A DNA stretch of 64,000 nucleotides from assembly GCA_040357565.1 (NCBI GenBank), contig JBDODJ010000038.1, one strand, 5' to 3'. Shown here piece after piece: positions 1 to 12,434 of the stretch. A program made the position numbers and the translations under genes. Numbering within the stretch: position 1 is the first letter of the stretch; each line of letters opens with the position of its first letter. The DNA is from Cercozoa sp. M6MM (taxonomy: Eukaryota > Endomyxa: Ascetosporea). The notes beneath the pieces are model-generated. The model had not been told where the DNA came from. It searched no databases and was given only the letters and a program-made list of their open reading frames with translations.

Positions 1-3000
1 TCGGGCAGCGAGCAAGACGATATATTTCCTGGTTTCTTGTTCTCTTTTTTTGTGCTCGTTCGTCGATCGGCCAGCGGACGACTGTTCGTGTGGTTTTTTA
101 GAGTGGAAAGACTACCTCGGCACGCTGTCGCTCGACTGGCAGCTTCTATCTTTTCCTTCGGTACCACACAGACATGCACGACATAGGCTATCTGACTGTT
201 TGTTCTTAGTTGGCCTTCCCCGTCAAATCCGATCAGTATGCTGCGCTGGTAGTGTTTGTTTCAGTTGTGCGTAAGTGTCATTGTATGTTCTTGTGAACGT
301 TGCACCGCAGTACACGAAGCACGTGATCCACGTGACGGCGACGCATCTCGTCGAAACTGAGCGGTTCCGCGAAAAGCGACGCTTTGACTTGGTATCTCTC
401 ACTCCCCTCTGGCTCTCCGTTGGCACATCCTCGTTCATGCAGAGTACGCTGTCGCGCGTACGCGCGATTGGCCAAGACAAAATCGCTTTCCTCGTGGATG
501 GGCGTCGTTCCGATAAAGTGCAGCTGCTTACCCAGGTACCAGTTTGACTTAAACAATTTTCTCAAAACAAAACAATGTTTTCTTCAGATGGATCGCGATG
601 AGTGCTTTAGTGCTCTCAGTTCAATCGTTCATGACCTTACTGTTTCGCGTCGGTACATCATTCTGCCCTGTTTTCAATCAGGCTGTTTTAGGTCTGCCTG
701 CGTGCGTATGAGCAGTGCGCGTCGGATGGACCATCTGAAACCATCGGCTTCCGGAGTTCTCGAACTGCACCGAGGCATGGTACTGCGTGGAACTGGGTGG
801 TGGAACTGTGTAATCAAAGAATAAAACTGGACCGAACGCAGGTCGAATTCGAGAACCAGATTGACGACGACGACGACGATGGCAGTGGCAGCAGCAGCAG
901 CAGTAAACTGCGACGCGTGAAAAAGATGAAACCCAAGCGCCGGTTTGCATTCTTCAACTCTTTTTCTGGCAAAATTTTGTTTCATTGTCATCTCTTGCAC
1001 AGATTCGCCAAAGTTCAGCCAGGCCGCGTCCTGATCTACAAGACCGAAAGCTCACCGCTGCCTTACTCGATTATCACGCTGGTACCAAAGCACCGTCTTA
1101 CCAGAAGCTTGCTACTCTGGATCGTTTAGAGGAATTGTGAAATTGCGGTGCGCTCAACGACTTCGTTTGACCTGTTTTCGCCCAGGTATGACTTTTTCTC
1201 GCATTTTGGCTGGTGTGGAAAGCTGGTGTGAAACTCAAAAACTGAAAACAGGGGCAAGTTGACGTTTAAAGCTGTCAACGGCTTTGCTGACGCACTCAAG
1301 GTACATAGAGTGCACGGAACGTGGCATGTGCGCAAACTGGTCACTCGCTGTAGTGGGTCCGCGCGTATCGACTGGCCATGGCGGTCTCTCGGTTCCAGCA
1401 ACGCCGATCGGTGCCACGCCACTTTTAGTTTTTTAATTTTTTTAACAATTCAAAATGCTCCCATTGTGTAGATGGAACAGTGGAGGTATGACAAGTCACT
1501 AATCGATGGCGCCATTGAGGTGTGCAGACTGTTTGTGTTGCTTTTTCTTTTTTTTTTGTATTCTTTCGAAAAAACAAAGGTATTCAACTTGTCCGGTCGC
1601 TCGCCAGCGCCATCGCCGCAGCGTCCTGCTAGAACTCTCGGTATGTTTAGTGTTATCTGCAGTGTGCTCGAGGACATTGACTGGGTCTTCAGACACGCTG
1701 AAGGTGGACACGACATCCGCAGCTTTGTCTCGACACTCGTCAGCTTCGTCGCTTTCTGGCATCAACCCGTAAAACGTGCTTTCTCTAGATTCTGTTAGCC
1801 TGGGTACGAAAGCTGAACGTGCAGTGGTGCGGAAACTTGCGTCAACGAAGAGGATGGTAGTTTTGGCTTGTTAGCTTTCTTGAGAGGTGAAAGTTTGTGA
1901 GTGTGCTCAGAGGACAGGCACGGTGCCATCGTGGGTGTGATGTCACCGCGCGGAAACAAACAGTTCGCGCTGCTGCGGCCGTCGGGACTCTGTCTCTGGC
2001 TGGGCGAAAGCGACACTGCCACTTCTCTTTTTAGGTTTGTTCGTGTGGCACATGTTTGTTTGTTTATTTTTGTTTTTTGCTGTTTTGCTTGACATGAAGT
2101 GTACACAGTGTGCAGCAAGGCCTGGCCTCGCTGCTGGAGCACCCGGTGCGACGTTTACGCACAATCGTACCATCAAAGCTTTCAGTTTGTTTGTTCAAAA
2201 GAAAACTGGATGATTGTGATGACATCTCTTTTGTGCAGTCCAAGCAGTACACTTCGTTTGTGCAATCGGTGAAACAGCACCTCGACGTGTCGCGACTCTT
2301 CTTGGTACACGCACCCGGTGTCTATCTGTTCAGTTGACTTGATTGGCTGTATCGAGTTGTTGCTTCGTTCGTTTAGGTGGATTCGCATGCGCAAACTTCG
2401 CATGCGCAGATTGAGTTCTGTGCGCCGCAGTTCGAAACGCAGCGTTTCGCTGTTGGGTATGACTAGTGACTAGTGACCTGTGACCAGTGATCACTGACTG
2501 ATACACGAACTGATGTGTTCTGCAGTCGACTTGCAGTGCTGCGTTTGGGTTACTTTGACGTGTCCAATTCGTTGCACTACGAGAATGTACCGGAAGCTTC
2601 AACTTTGAATTATTGTTTGTTGAAGCTTTTTTATTTGGAAAAGGTGGTCGATGCCGCAGCGACGCCGGAAGCGATGGCGAAGGAGTTGATGCAAACTTCG
2701 CCTGCTTTCCCGGTAGGTCAGGGTTTATTAACTTGAGTTTTCGTGCTTGTACTGATCATTGAGAGTGCAGGAGGATATGGCGTTGCGCGATGTGCTGGTG
2801 CGAGATTCGCTTACGCTGCTGCAGAACTTGGTACACTCAATGCGCCGGTTGTATTCTTCCTTCTATACCGGTGGACATGTTTGTGAGTAGGCACTTGCAC
2901 AACACTTGCATGAAAACGCCAGCAAGGTACTTTAGACTGTGTTTAGTTTGGTTCTTTTGTACTTTTGAACCTTTGAACCTTGCCGCTGCAGATTCAACTG

Positions 3001-3984
3001 GGCACGCACCTGCGTTTCGCCGATGTCGTCGCTGCCATGCGAGAGGTAGCACACAGTTGGCTTCTCTTAATTAAGTGCGTTGTACCGACTGGATGTACAG
3101 TCGGCACACACCAATGGCGACAACGACGTCAAGAATGCTCGCATGATGGAAGACCTGCGTGAAGTCGCGTATCTTGTGTGTCCGTCGCAAGCACAGATCG
3201 ATGCCTTCCTGTACCACACCGTGCTGTATGTGTTTGTAATCTCTCTGTAAGACTGGTCTACAGAGACAACTGCATGGAGGATGACGATAAGGACTGCCGT
3301 CTCCTGCTGGACAATGCTGCATTGCTGCTGCTCATCATGCGTATCATTGCTTTGTGTGTCTGTGTGTATGGATTGTAGGTACTGTGTACTCGCAGGATTT
3401 GTGGACCGTCGCATTGCACTGCTGCGCCAGGTGTTCGAGGTGCTCCTGAGTGCGCGCAAGAGCAGCAAGGCCTCGCAAAAGACGCAGCTGGAGGAAGCGT
3501 CGAATGCAGCAGCTGCTGAGCTGGACGTGCTGTCTCGACTGTCGTCGTGTACGTCTGCACTTTTCTGTCCATTGCACATGTATCTGTATCTGCCCAGCCA
3601 TGCCAACACACGACGTGCTGCGCGATCTCGTGCGTGTTTGTGTCGACAATGCTGCCGGCTCTGCTGACACAGGTACTCTTATCTTATCTACTCAGTACGT
3701 CCGTGTTGTGGACATTGTGTTATGCTACAGCGGAAGCAGATGGCATCACGGTCGCGCAAAGGTAATCTCCGTCAAGTTGGTCGTGTCACTTTCAATACAG
3801 GCTTATTTGGCAGGACCCAATCGGTCGAGCACGCCGTGCACTCACTGGAGGAGCGGCGCCGCCTGAAAGCGCCTTGAACGCAACACCGATACGCATTCTA
3901 TCCATAGCATCCCATCGTTTAGTCAGTAAAACACAACGTAGGCAGCGCTTCTCGTACCGAGACGAGCGCACGCTACAACAGTAA
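1..3984 (+). CDS. PH-domain protein, 5' end outside window
   Basis: The gene enters from the left edge with no start codon in view. It can be spliced through about 17 introns of roughly 50-110 nt to a TAA at 3982. An early segment (about 310-600, with EKRRFDL and RRSDKVQLLTQ) looks like a PH or myosin-TH1-type fold. After an Asp/Ser-rich linker (863-905), a second segment (about 1010-1395: PGRVLIYKTE, then SFDLFSPRGKLTFKA, ending ADALKW) has the beta-strand rhythm and terminal tryptophan of a PH domain. The C-terminal third is helical and includes a run of leucines near 3320. PH folds usually bind phosphoinositides or partner proteins at membranes, so a membrane adaptor is inferred. I do not recognise the orthologue. 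Exon joins between 1790 and 2340 are uncertain. Confidence 0.55.
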
Positions 3985-4136
3985 CGTAGTTAGTTAGTTA
4001 GTTGAGTCTTCTAGGAAACCAACTATGTAGTTCCCCTGCACCGGTCCGGGGTGGGTCGTCAACGCATTAGTAGGGAGTTTTAATTTGGTTATAGTTTGTT
4101 TGATGGCCGGGCGCACGCATGGATAACGGATAGTCT

Positions 4137-5298
4137 TTAATTGAAGAAAGAGCGTCGCATGTGACTGCGTTCGCGTTGCAGCAGTCTCAGGACGGTTGCG
4201 CAACCCGCAAGCACCGCCGTTGCGATAGACAGTGCCCGAAGTGTCGAACCTTCGCTAAGGCTCTCTGTTCCTCTGTTTATTCGAGAATGCTGAGAGATTG
4301 TTTCAGTCATGGAGGTGAAATACCCGATGAGTTGCAAAGGATGTAGCAGTGCAATGGGTGCGAGCGCGTTAAGTCCGCACACGAGAAGTACTTCGCAGAA
4401 TCGACTGAATCGCCAGGTGGTTTGCGAAATCAAGACGTGCAAATACAAGAGCACTCCTTGTAGTATGCATGCGATTGCGCTTAATTCGACTTGCGCACGG
4501 GAGCTGGATTTCATGCCAGCCACGACAACAGATGCACTAGGAGCACCTGCCATTATGCCGAAGGCTACTTGCGCTCCTCTAATAAAGATGGAAATGTACA
4601 GCACTGCATTGTTGCTGCGCTTTTAAACAAGATAGTACCCATTAATTAACGTCACCGCATCGAGCGTTGGCACGAGGTAAAATTCGTGCAACGTTTGAAG
4701 CGTCTCAACTCCAGCGGGTGTTTCTTTTCTTCGCTTTTGCTTCCACTGTCAAATTTATCGCAAGCGTGCAGTTCAGACAATGCACTTAAAGACATGCGTT
4801 TCATACCTGTGTAACCTCGGCTAGCTTTTGATCGGCAGAGGCGACGGCAATGGGGTGGAACCGTTTCGTCACTCGGTCTTGCTGAAAGACTCGCGAGCGA
4901 CCACGATCACCTTGGCCACGCAGCTCAGCGTTAAACTCTCCGTTAACTGTATCTTCACCTACTGCATCGGCACCGCTTGTAGCGAGATCGTCCAGCGCGA
5001 TGCGGAACGAGCCAAACTCAGCAAAGTTGCCTGCTTGACCGCGCAAGTCGGCGACACTGGATCTCCTCCGATCCGTTCGATGTCGCTCGGGTCGCGAAAG
5101 TTCGAAACCTTCGTCCTGTGCACTTTGCCGTCGAACGCGTGGAGACAAACCCACACTGCTCTTTTCACTGCTGGTCTGGGATCTGTCTGCCTGCGAAACC
5201 TGCAGTACTTCACTCGACCGGGTGGAAGGTTCACTGGAGGCAACTGTTTCCCCCTCGTCCAGACGTCGAGCTCGGTGTCTGTCACGGAAATTACTCAT
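4137..5298 (-). CDS. novel membrane protein with soluble Ser/Arg-rich N-terminus
   Basis: Three exons join in phase. A hydrophilic N-terminal exon (about 165 residues, rich in Ser, Arg and Glu, starting MSNFRDRHRARR) is followed by a short exon (about 4640-4745) and a hydrophobic C-terminal exon. The C-terminal part has three to four likely membrane spans, near AQVAFGIMAGAPSASVVVAG, ACILQGVLLYLHVLI, CEVLLVCGLNALAPIALLH and ALSIATAVLAGCATVL, and a basic tail. I chose the ATG at 5298 because the longer reading upstream has only a TTG. The intron at about 4570-4633 uses a GTAC donor. It is divergent from IFT57 across only 163 bp, so the two may share a promoter. No family recognised. Confidence 0.55.
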
Positions 5299-5461
5299 TT
5301 TGAAACCCACGGGAGCTAGAATGCTGGTTTCGCCTCTCCTACTTGGACCAAAATTCTCTGCCAATGGGATCCACGCGGAGGAAGCGAAATGCGACAGACT
5401 GATTAAAGCTGCACTGATAGCATTGAAACAACGCTACTCTGCATGAAAAGGCGAGGCACGA

Positions 5462-6971
5462 ATGGCAAACGGCGTGTTTAATCCGTTGGCAGCGTGCGAT
5501 GACGCCGAGGAACTGCTGCGTCGCTTGTCGTATCAGGAGAGGTTTTGTGATTCCGAACAGCTGCCGTCGTTGCGGCGCTGGCAGCTCGTGTTGCCTCCGC
5601 AGAGCGATGCTGCCGCAGCGCAACAGTTTATGCTAGTGATGCAGTTAATCAGATGGCTCCTGCTTCAAATGTACCACTGCTCTCTCTTTCGCATTGTCCA
5701 ATTTCCAGCGCATTGTCGTTTTGAATGTTGGTTTGTCTCGAAGAGATGCATGTCAAGTGGAAGTGAGTGAATTCGAGGATCCCAACGTCATTGTGGCATC
5801 CTTGCTAGATGCAGCAGACCGTGCTCTAACCAGCAACACCGGAGATCCAAATTGTAGTCTGCTACAGACGCAGAGCAGAGGTGACTGGCAAAAGCAACTA
5901 CGTCGAGCGCACGGTGGCGATGTCGCCCGTTTGATCTGTATTCTCGCCGCTCGGGCACTGCAAAAATGTGGTCAAGCAAAGCTAGTTGATGTTGAGCGAC
6001 CCGAAAGACGCGCGGTGACTGAGGAGATTGGCGAGTTGGCAGCCGAATCAAGTGATTTTGACGCACCTAGGCCTGCATCTGTCGAAGAAGAGGAAGCCGA
6101 AGCTGACGAGTTCCTCGGATTGTACGCAAGCGGTGATGATGAGCAAGAAAAGCTGTCGCAGGAAAATGAAGATCTCAAAAGCACAGAAGGCATTATTTTG
6201 GAACAACGCCGCGAAATTGACTCAAGGAGGTGGCATCTAGAAGCACTGCGTGTTGCTCCACAGCTGTTGCGAGCTCCAGTGCAGACTGACTCGCAGCACG
6301 AACAAAACGGACTGCACGACGAAGACACAAACGAGTTTGCGGGCTTAGACAAAGCACTTGCGATCGATCAGGTACGCTTGACTGCGCAGAGCAAAAGCTG
6401 GCTCTCGCAGTTGCAGGCGATGCGAAAATTCGCCTCCGTTCTCAAGCAACATGCGAAAGCGATCCAAGAGCCGTTGGCGGCAAAGCAACGCGAAGCACGC
6501 GATTCTACTGTCGCTACAAGTGAGCAAGAACGCTCTTTGAGTGCTGCGCACGCAGAGACGCTGCGAAGGTTGCGCGGAGTGTCGCGACAACTCACCGAAA
6601 CCAAGAAAGAGCTCCAAGATTGTACAAGAAAAATAGCTGACTTGCAGCAGCAACTTTGGGATATAGAAGAAAGTCTCAACGCAGTTGAGTAAACTTACTC
6701 CTTTTTCTCCATTTTTTCCACTGCTATGGAGTGTCATTGGCGCAGGACACAAATAGAAGCGCAGCATGCAGGTGTCAGCGACGTTACACCAGTACGACGC
6801 TTGAAAAAAGCAATAAACGAACTGCGTGCGGAAATTGACGACATGGAGTTGAACATCGGCGTTGCACGCTTCGTGCAATTACAAAACGAGGTCGAGACGC
6901 AACGACGGCGTCGGTCCGCCGCCGCAAAGAAGCGAGCTACCTCTACCCTTGGTACTGTAGCTTTCGAGTAA
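5462..6971 (+). CDS. IFT57: intraflagellar transport protein IFT57
   Basis: IFT57 is a subunit of the IFT-B complex, which carries cargo outward along cilia and flagella. Three exons give about 460 residues. The N-terminus (AEELLRRLSYQERFC, then RRWQLVLPP, and later EFEDPNVIVASLL) matches the calponin-homology-like head of the family. An acidic linker follows. A long coiled coil (about residues 200-440, from WHLEALRVAPQLL) ends with LKKAINELRAEIDDMELNIG, the family's conserved C-terminal helix. Introns: about 5632-5705 (GTGATG donor, which keeps frame into RIVVLNVG) and about 6689-6756. A stop directly after NAVE is avoided by the second intron. Known metazoan IFT57 is about 430 residues, so this looks complete. 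Confidence 0.9.
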
Positions 6972-7400
6972 TTACATGTACAGTAGGGATCGATGCTAGT
7001 TGTGAATTTCAAAGACACCGCGGGCGAGAGAGGTGGTCAACTCTTGCGAGCGAAGGCGGTAGGACCGCAGGTATCAGTTGTACAATAAGCTCTGTGAATT
7101 TGTCAGCTTGCCTTTGACGCAGAGGCGGAGTAGCGCGCATCGGAAGCGTTTAAGCGGACGCAACAAGCGTCGATTTTGACGTTAAACTGCTAACTGCCCT
7201 GCAGTCAAATTGACAGCAAATACAATATTCTGTACTGGGACATAGTTAAGCCAGTCTGGTGATTTCGGGTAGATCATCCAAGTAAACTTAAACTTACAAC
7301 TTGACGTGTTCAGGCGATTTATAATTTTCAGGAACTAAGGAAACACTCTACTGCCAACTAATAATAAACTGACCGATTCTTTATGGCTAAAGCTTCGATT
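6972..7400. other. intergenic, 429 bp, convergent
   Basis: Lies between the 3' ends of IFT57 and the phosphatase-like gene. It holds both 3' UTRs; an AATAAA-like run is visible near 7364. No gene, RNA or repeat seen. Confidence 0.5.
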
Positions 7401-9282
7401 TTATTGCGGAGTGGAAGGGGGTGCCTGCGGCGTGTCGGTCGAAGCGGGCGGCGCCGCACCACTGGAAGCGAAGCACGCGCCCCACGCGTTGCCACACAGT
7501 GTTCCCAAGGACGTCGCAGTGGACGCCACAGCTGACGCCGCGGAAGGTGTCGCGTTAAGTCCAGTCATAGCGAGCTTGCCGGCACTTTGCAGCCACGAGC
7601 GGCCGTAGTACGTGGGATCAGTGTCGCGCGGCATTGACTCTTCGATGTGAGGAGTCTTGGCCGGCAGTTTCGCCATGGCAGGACGCTCAGCGGCAGGAAC
7701 GATGTCACCCACGGGATTCGAGAACACGAACATGTCGCAGTTGCGCATGTGCACAACGCTCACAAACGCAGGATCTCCGCCGCCGGAGGCGGCACCTTGG
7801 ACTCCAAAGTCACTGCACAGACAGATCAAGATACGAGGTAAATATTTCAATACTCCAACAGACAGGCTGTGTTGGTGTTGATGTTACCTTCCCAAATGGC
7901 GTGCAACCTCCATGTGCTGGGCCATCGCGTTTGCATCTTGCACTCCCGCGGTAGTGCTGAAGTCGAATTCACCAGACGGCTGGGGCAAAGTCTCAGTGTC
8001 GCTCAGCGACAGGGCGAGCTGCGTGGCAGCCCAGGCGCGCGTGAAGGCGCCGTGCGACACGACGAGCACGCAGTAGCGCTGCAGTTGCTTCTGCTGTTGC
8101 TGCTTCTGCAGGTGCCGCACGTAGCCCAGTGCGCGTGCTTCCACACTACTCAGTCACAAAAGGCAATCCCAGGAGTAATTTAGAAGTTCAAGAGCCAAGA
8201 AGGCCAACTTACTGCGAGACGTGCTCAGCTCGGAGGTGGCCCTCCATGCGCGAGGACTCAAACTCCGCCAGCGGCTTTCGCAGAATCGCATCGACCTGTC
8301 CTGCAGGGTCGGTGATGTCCTCGAGTTCCAGGTGCTCGGCGTACTTGTGCAGACCGTCTGGTGACATTGACAAATGTCAGATTGTTCAAACAGTCAGCAA
8401 CTGCAGCTCAGCTAAGAATACAACTGTACCACGGTGAAGACGACCGGGTGCCTCGACGCGCATCAATTGCTTTACGAACTCGCTCGGTCCAGCAACAGCA
8501 GCCTGTCGCACCAGATTCAGCAGCAGGCCACGTTGTCCACTCTCCGTCAAGCTGCCAAGGAGTGTGCTCAGTCCGACGTTGGCACTCTGCGTCGTCAGTG
8601 TCTCGCGAATGCGCAGCATCACGCGGAATTCGCGTTCGGCGAACACAGTGGTGATGGCAGCTTCGGCCTGATCCACACCGTGGCAGAACCCTGAGTTGGA
8701 CATCTCCTGCGCGAACTGCTCCACCGCAAAGCCCTGTCAACCAAACCAAGCACTCATATTGCCGGTACAACATCCGAACACAGTAAATCGATACTGAGTC
8801 CCGAAAGAACACAATGCACCAGAGTTTGAAGCGTGCGACGCTGTGCCGACACATGTATGGCGTCGAAGCGACCGAAGAAGGCACGAGCCAAGTCTTCGCA
8901 GGTCGGCTGCCGCCCCGCCAACTCAACGGCAGCGTCGTACCAGCGCTGGCCCAAGCGACAAGCTTCACCCTTGCCCTTTTCGGTCAGAGCGTGGTCGGCC
9001 CCGATTAAACCGGCCTGAGACTGCAACGCAAAGTCAAACAATAACATGAAGAAAAAGGTGGAACGAGTGGAAACTCAAATGAACAAGAATCGATTCAGGC
9101 CTGGAGAACGACTGTACCCCAAGATGAGCGTTGTGCTCGCCCTCTGCGTGTCGGGCCAGCAGCACGTGTAGGCCTTGCGAAGTCGGAGCGAACTCATTTC
9201 GCAGATGACCGAGAAGGACGTCGGAGCTTGCCGCGCTGGAGGCGACAACGACGAGCGCCGTCGTTAAAATCGCGCGAATCAT
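7401..9282 (-). CDS. secreted histidine phosphatase superfamily protein
   Basis: The protein begins MIRAILTTALVVVASSA, a clear signal peptide. It carries the ordered motifs of the phosphoglycerate-mutase-like superfamily: LLARHAEGEHN (catalytic His and Arg region, with RHA where RHG is usual), SAQRRTLQT (second Arg, usual form SxxxRTxQT), and VVSHGAFTRA (second catalytic His). A Pro/Ala-rich C-terminal exon ends PPSTPQ. About six exons with short introns. Members remove phosphate from small molecules or proteins through a phosphohistidine; the substrate cannot be told from sequence. The signal peptide suggests secretion or a vacuolar or endosomal site. The start ATG at 9282 directly precedes the hydrophobic run. 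Confidence 0.8.
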
Positions 9283-9988
9283 TGTTTTTGGTTCGCCCTG
9301 GAAGGTCAAAGGATTGATTTGCGTCCGACTCCGATACTTGTCCTCAACTTGAGTGAGAATCAATCAAAACAAACACTTAAGACACAGTGGAAAGGACGGA
9401 CGAAACTGGCACGTGTCGCGCACGTGCGACGTTCGGTTCTTGCTGTCTGCCTCAGGTTGACACGTGTCATAAGGTCGGACAACACACGCTCTTTACGAAG
9501 ATCTGTTAAACAGCAACTGACTCGTCGGCAGAAACTAATGTGTGGGAATATTGCGCACGCATGTACAGTCAACACCTACAGTTGCGCGACGGCCATGCCT
9601 GACTAAATCAACGGCAAAATCGATCATTGCTAAGCAATAGAGTTTACAGACGACATCGGCTACGTATACAGAACAGCTAGCAACTGAGCTGTTTAGGCAA
9701 ATTCGATTGAAAATACTGAAACAAGCGCGGTAACGTAAACGGTACGCGAATGGCTTTTGCTAATTCTTAGTTCGCATAGGTGATAAACAAGACTGCCAGA
9801 CCGGACAGATCAGGGTCATACACAAACAAGATCGTCAGTTCCGCGCGGATCTTCGCCTTTGACCATCCAGTTTGCAACCCCTCCCTCCCGACTTGCAACC
9901 TGTCTGCTATATTTGCCAAAACAACACCTTCTGCAACTTTCAGCTGACTTGAAGCACTCGGCACGTTCTGTTACCACCCCGCGACAGC
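9283..9988. other. intergenic, 706 bp, divergent
   Basis: Between the 5' ends of the phosphatase-like gene and the first MLF-like gene. Contains CACGTG-type boxes near 9410-9425 and GACACGTGTC at about 9460-9470. A 65-codon minus-strand frame at 9767-9964 has no support and I leave it out. Confidence 0.4.
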
Positions 9989-10392
9989 ATGAGTCTTGAG
10001 AGAGATAGCTTTTTCACCCGACCGGGTGAAGTGAGCAGCGAATTCGTGCGCGAACCTGATGGTATTCTGTTGCCAGTTGAACCCGAAACGTTGCTTCTTT
10101 TGGTGGTCACTTTCTCTTAAATAGAGCAGGGAAACTACTTGTACACAAGCAGCTACTCTTCAGTGATGCGCAAAGGTGTTTGCATTTTTATTTTACTTTC
10201 CCTCAGTTGTCAGTTATGGCGGTAGGCACCGACGGAGTCGTTTGGAAGGAAACCAAGCGGTCCGAGCGTGACCACACGGGAATGGAAAAGCGCGGCCGTT
10301 TGCGTGAAAAGGACAAGCAGGCGCACGGTATAATCGAGCAGCGTTCCAATGAATCCGCAGTGTGGGAGCGTCGCGAACAGATCACCGGGTGA
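9989..10392 (+). CDS. myeloid leukemia factor (MLF) family protein, copy A
   Basis: Three exons give about 100 residues. After a short head (MSLERDSFFTRPGE) comes GNYLYTSSYSSVM, corresponding to the SSSVM region of MLF1. Then GVVWKETKRSERDHTG and MEKRGRLREKDKQAHGIIEQ follow, matching the MLF core ETRKAMRDSDSG / EKMAIGHHIHDRAHVI in order and spacing. Introns: a GTATTC donor after GAT G, and one after AAA G, both phase 1. MLF proteins are small adaptors found from protists to animals, with roles in transcription control, protein homeostasis and, in some species, cilia. It is shorter than animal MLF and lacks their C-terminal tail. A clear paralog lies at 52856-53422. Confidence 0.75.
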
Positions 10393-10964
10393 CTTTAAAT
10401 GTGTTCCTTCACGGATAAATTCATATTTCTTGCGTACAGCTTGAAGTCAGACCAGGTGGAAGACTTCGAAACCCAGTACCATACATTTTCATTTCCTGTT
10501 GCATCACCAAAACCACGACGAGCGGGTTTGTTTGTCCAGGTTCCAGGTCGGCGGCACGGAAGAGAAGAAACAGATCGAGAGTGGACAGTAGCTGAGCATG
10601 AGTTCTTTACGTTACGCAATTTATACGCGTTACCATTATGTTTAAATGCGTACACCTGCGTACGGTAGCTACCTGTTATCGCAGCCTTAGCAATTCAGGC
10701 TTTGGCAGTGCAAAAAGAGTCTATGCCAGGAAAAGACTAAAGAAACAAATGGAATCGACGTCAGCACAGATGTAGTTCCCCACGGGGGGTCCTGAGTACA
10801 TCGTTTCGTAACATAGTGACTATCGTATCACAAATCACGAGTAGGTAATTAAACTTAATCCCCGATCTGGCGGCACGGGGCGAACCGAAACCCAATGTCT
10901 TGCGAGGCGGGAACAGCAGGGATGGAGTTTGAGACGCCAGTTGGAGAACCGAAGGGAGGGCCCG
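10393..10964. other. intergenic, 572 bp, convergent
   Basis: Holds the 3' flanks of MLF copy A and the G-alpha gene. Short open frames on both strands (for example 10399-10668) lack start context, codon character and homology. Nothing else seen. Confidence 0.4.
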
Positions 10965-12434
10965 TTAGACAAGGATCTCGTTGATGCTCTGCTGCACCAT
11001 GATATCCTTGACGGAGTTGAACACCATGAAGATGTTCTGCTTGTTGGTGGCGCACGTCACGTGCGTGTAGATCGTCTTGTTCGGCATGCGGTTGAGCTTC
11101 TCAAACTCCTCGGTGAGGAAGGCGAAAGCGAGCGCCGGGTCGCGCGAATCGCCGTGCGGGTAGTGCTGTCAACACGGGGGGTAGAGATACTGGGAGGTAA
11201 TAAACAGCAAGGTACCTCGAAGCACCGCGTGAGCGGCACCTGCTGAATCTTCTGCTCGAACAAGTCGCGCTTGTTGAGGAAGAGGATGATGGCCGTGTCC
11301 TTGAACCAGCGGAGGTTGCAGATCTCGTCGAACAGCGAGAGCGCCTCGTCCATGCGGTTCGTGGTGTGGTCCTCGTACAGCACCTGGTCGTACTCGCTGA
11401 TAGCAGCCACGAAAATCACGGCCGTCACATTCTCGAAACAGTGGATCCACTGTGCATACCAATCAGTACATTCACAAGGGTCAGGAGGGGGGGGGGGTAA
11501 AACACTACCTTCTTGCGCTCGTTGCGCTGGCCACCGACGTCGAACAATTTGAATCGGCTGCCGTCGATCGTGAAGGAGGTCTCCACGATACCTGTCGTAC
11601 GCACACGCGTGCGCAACACGTCCTGTACAGGGGGGGGGGGGGGGNNNNNNNNNNNNNNNNNNNNNNNNNNNNNNNNNNNNNNNNNNNNNNNNNNNNNNNN
11701 NNNNNNNNNNNNNNNNNNNNNNNNNNNNNNNNNNNNNNNNNNNNGTACCTGCCGTGACGGGATGTACTCTGGCATGGCCATATCATCCACGCGGCCGAAA
11801 AAGTAGGGCGCTGAATCCGGCATCTGGAACTCGCTCTTCCGCGCGTACACTCTCTGCACGCCCTCGTCCGACCAGAGCGTCTTGATGTGCTGCGCCAGCG
11901 CCGCGTCCACCGCCGCGTCCGTACCCGCCTCGAACAGTGCCTGCGCCGCACATCGCAACTCAACTCAACCCAAAGCATCGCAACTCAACTCAACTCAAAG
12001 CATCGCAACTCAACTCAACTCAAAGCATCGCAACTAACTCAACTCAACTCAACTCAACTCAACTCAAAGCATCGCAACTCAACTCAACTCAAGCAAAAGT
12101 AACGCACCTCACGGGCAGCCTCGGCCTCGGGCGTCTGCAGGCCGTAGCTCGGGTCGCTCGCAGCGTACTCGTCCACCTTGCGCATCAGCGTGGCCATGGC
12201 GCCCAGCGTGTTGGCGTGCACCACCGTCGTGAATGACATTCGGTCGGCCTCGGAGAAACCGTCGCCGTAGCAGTTGATCATCTGCTTGAAGAGCGTCGAC
12301 TTGCCGGACTCACCAGCGCCCAGAAGCAGCAGCTTCTTGAGCTCCAGGTCGCGCTGCCTGTCCATCTCGAGCTGGTGCTCGAGCACCGGGTTGCGCCCGA
12401 TGTTGTTCGCACTGCCGCTACTGCAGATGCCCAT
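10965..12434 (-). CDS. heterotrimeric G protein alpha subunit
   Basis: A GTPase that couples seven-helix receptors to effectors at the plasma membrane. Five exons give about 355 residues, the family's normal size. All guanine-nucleotide motifs are present: P-loop GAGESGKST, switch I RTTGIVET, switch [20 protein letters not shown], and TCAT. The N-terminus MGICSS offers Gly2 for myristoylation and Cys4 for palmitoylation. The C-terminus NEILV has no cysteine at position -4, so the pertussis-toxin acceptor is missing. Intron 1 (11941-12107) carries an AACTC minisatellite, and the 100-N gap lies inside intron 2, so no coding sequence appears lost. Divergent from NOSIP. An RGS protein is encoded at 59965-61939. 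Confidence 0.95.
11632..11744. other. poly-G run and 100-N assembly gap in G-alpha intron
   Basis: A run of G (11632-11644) leads into 100 N at 11645-11744. The flanking exons keep phase, so the gap is intronic. Confidence 0.95.
11954..12092. repeat. AACTC minisatellite in G-alpha intron 1
   Basis: Two to seven copies of CAACT alternate with the spacer AAAGCATCG, giving a compound repeat of about 140 bp. It nearly fills the intron. Confidence 0.9.

Noticed and set aside
1641-4658. Apparent introns of 20-25 nt (also near 33365, 34073, 61710)
   Set aside because: In each case a normal 35-75 nt intron with a downstream acceptor keeps the frame and gives a more natural protein, so there is no need to propose ultrashort introns.
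4801-5364. Longer N-terminus starting MAENFGPSRR for the membrane protein
   Set aside because: The first codon is TTG, not ATG; the first in-frame ATG is at 5298.
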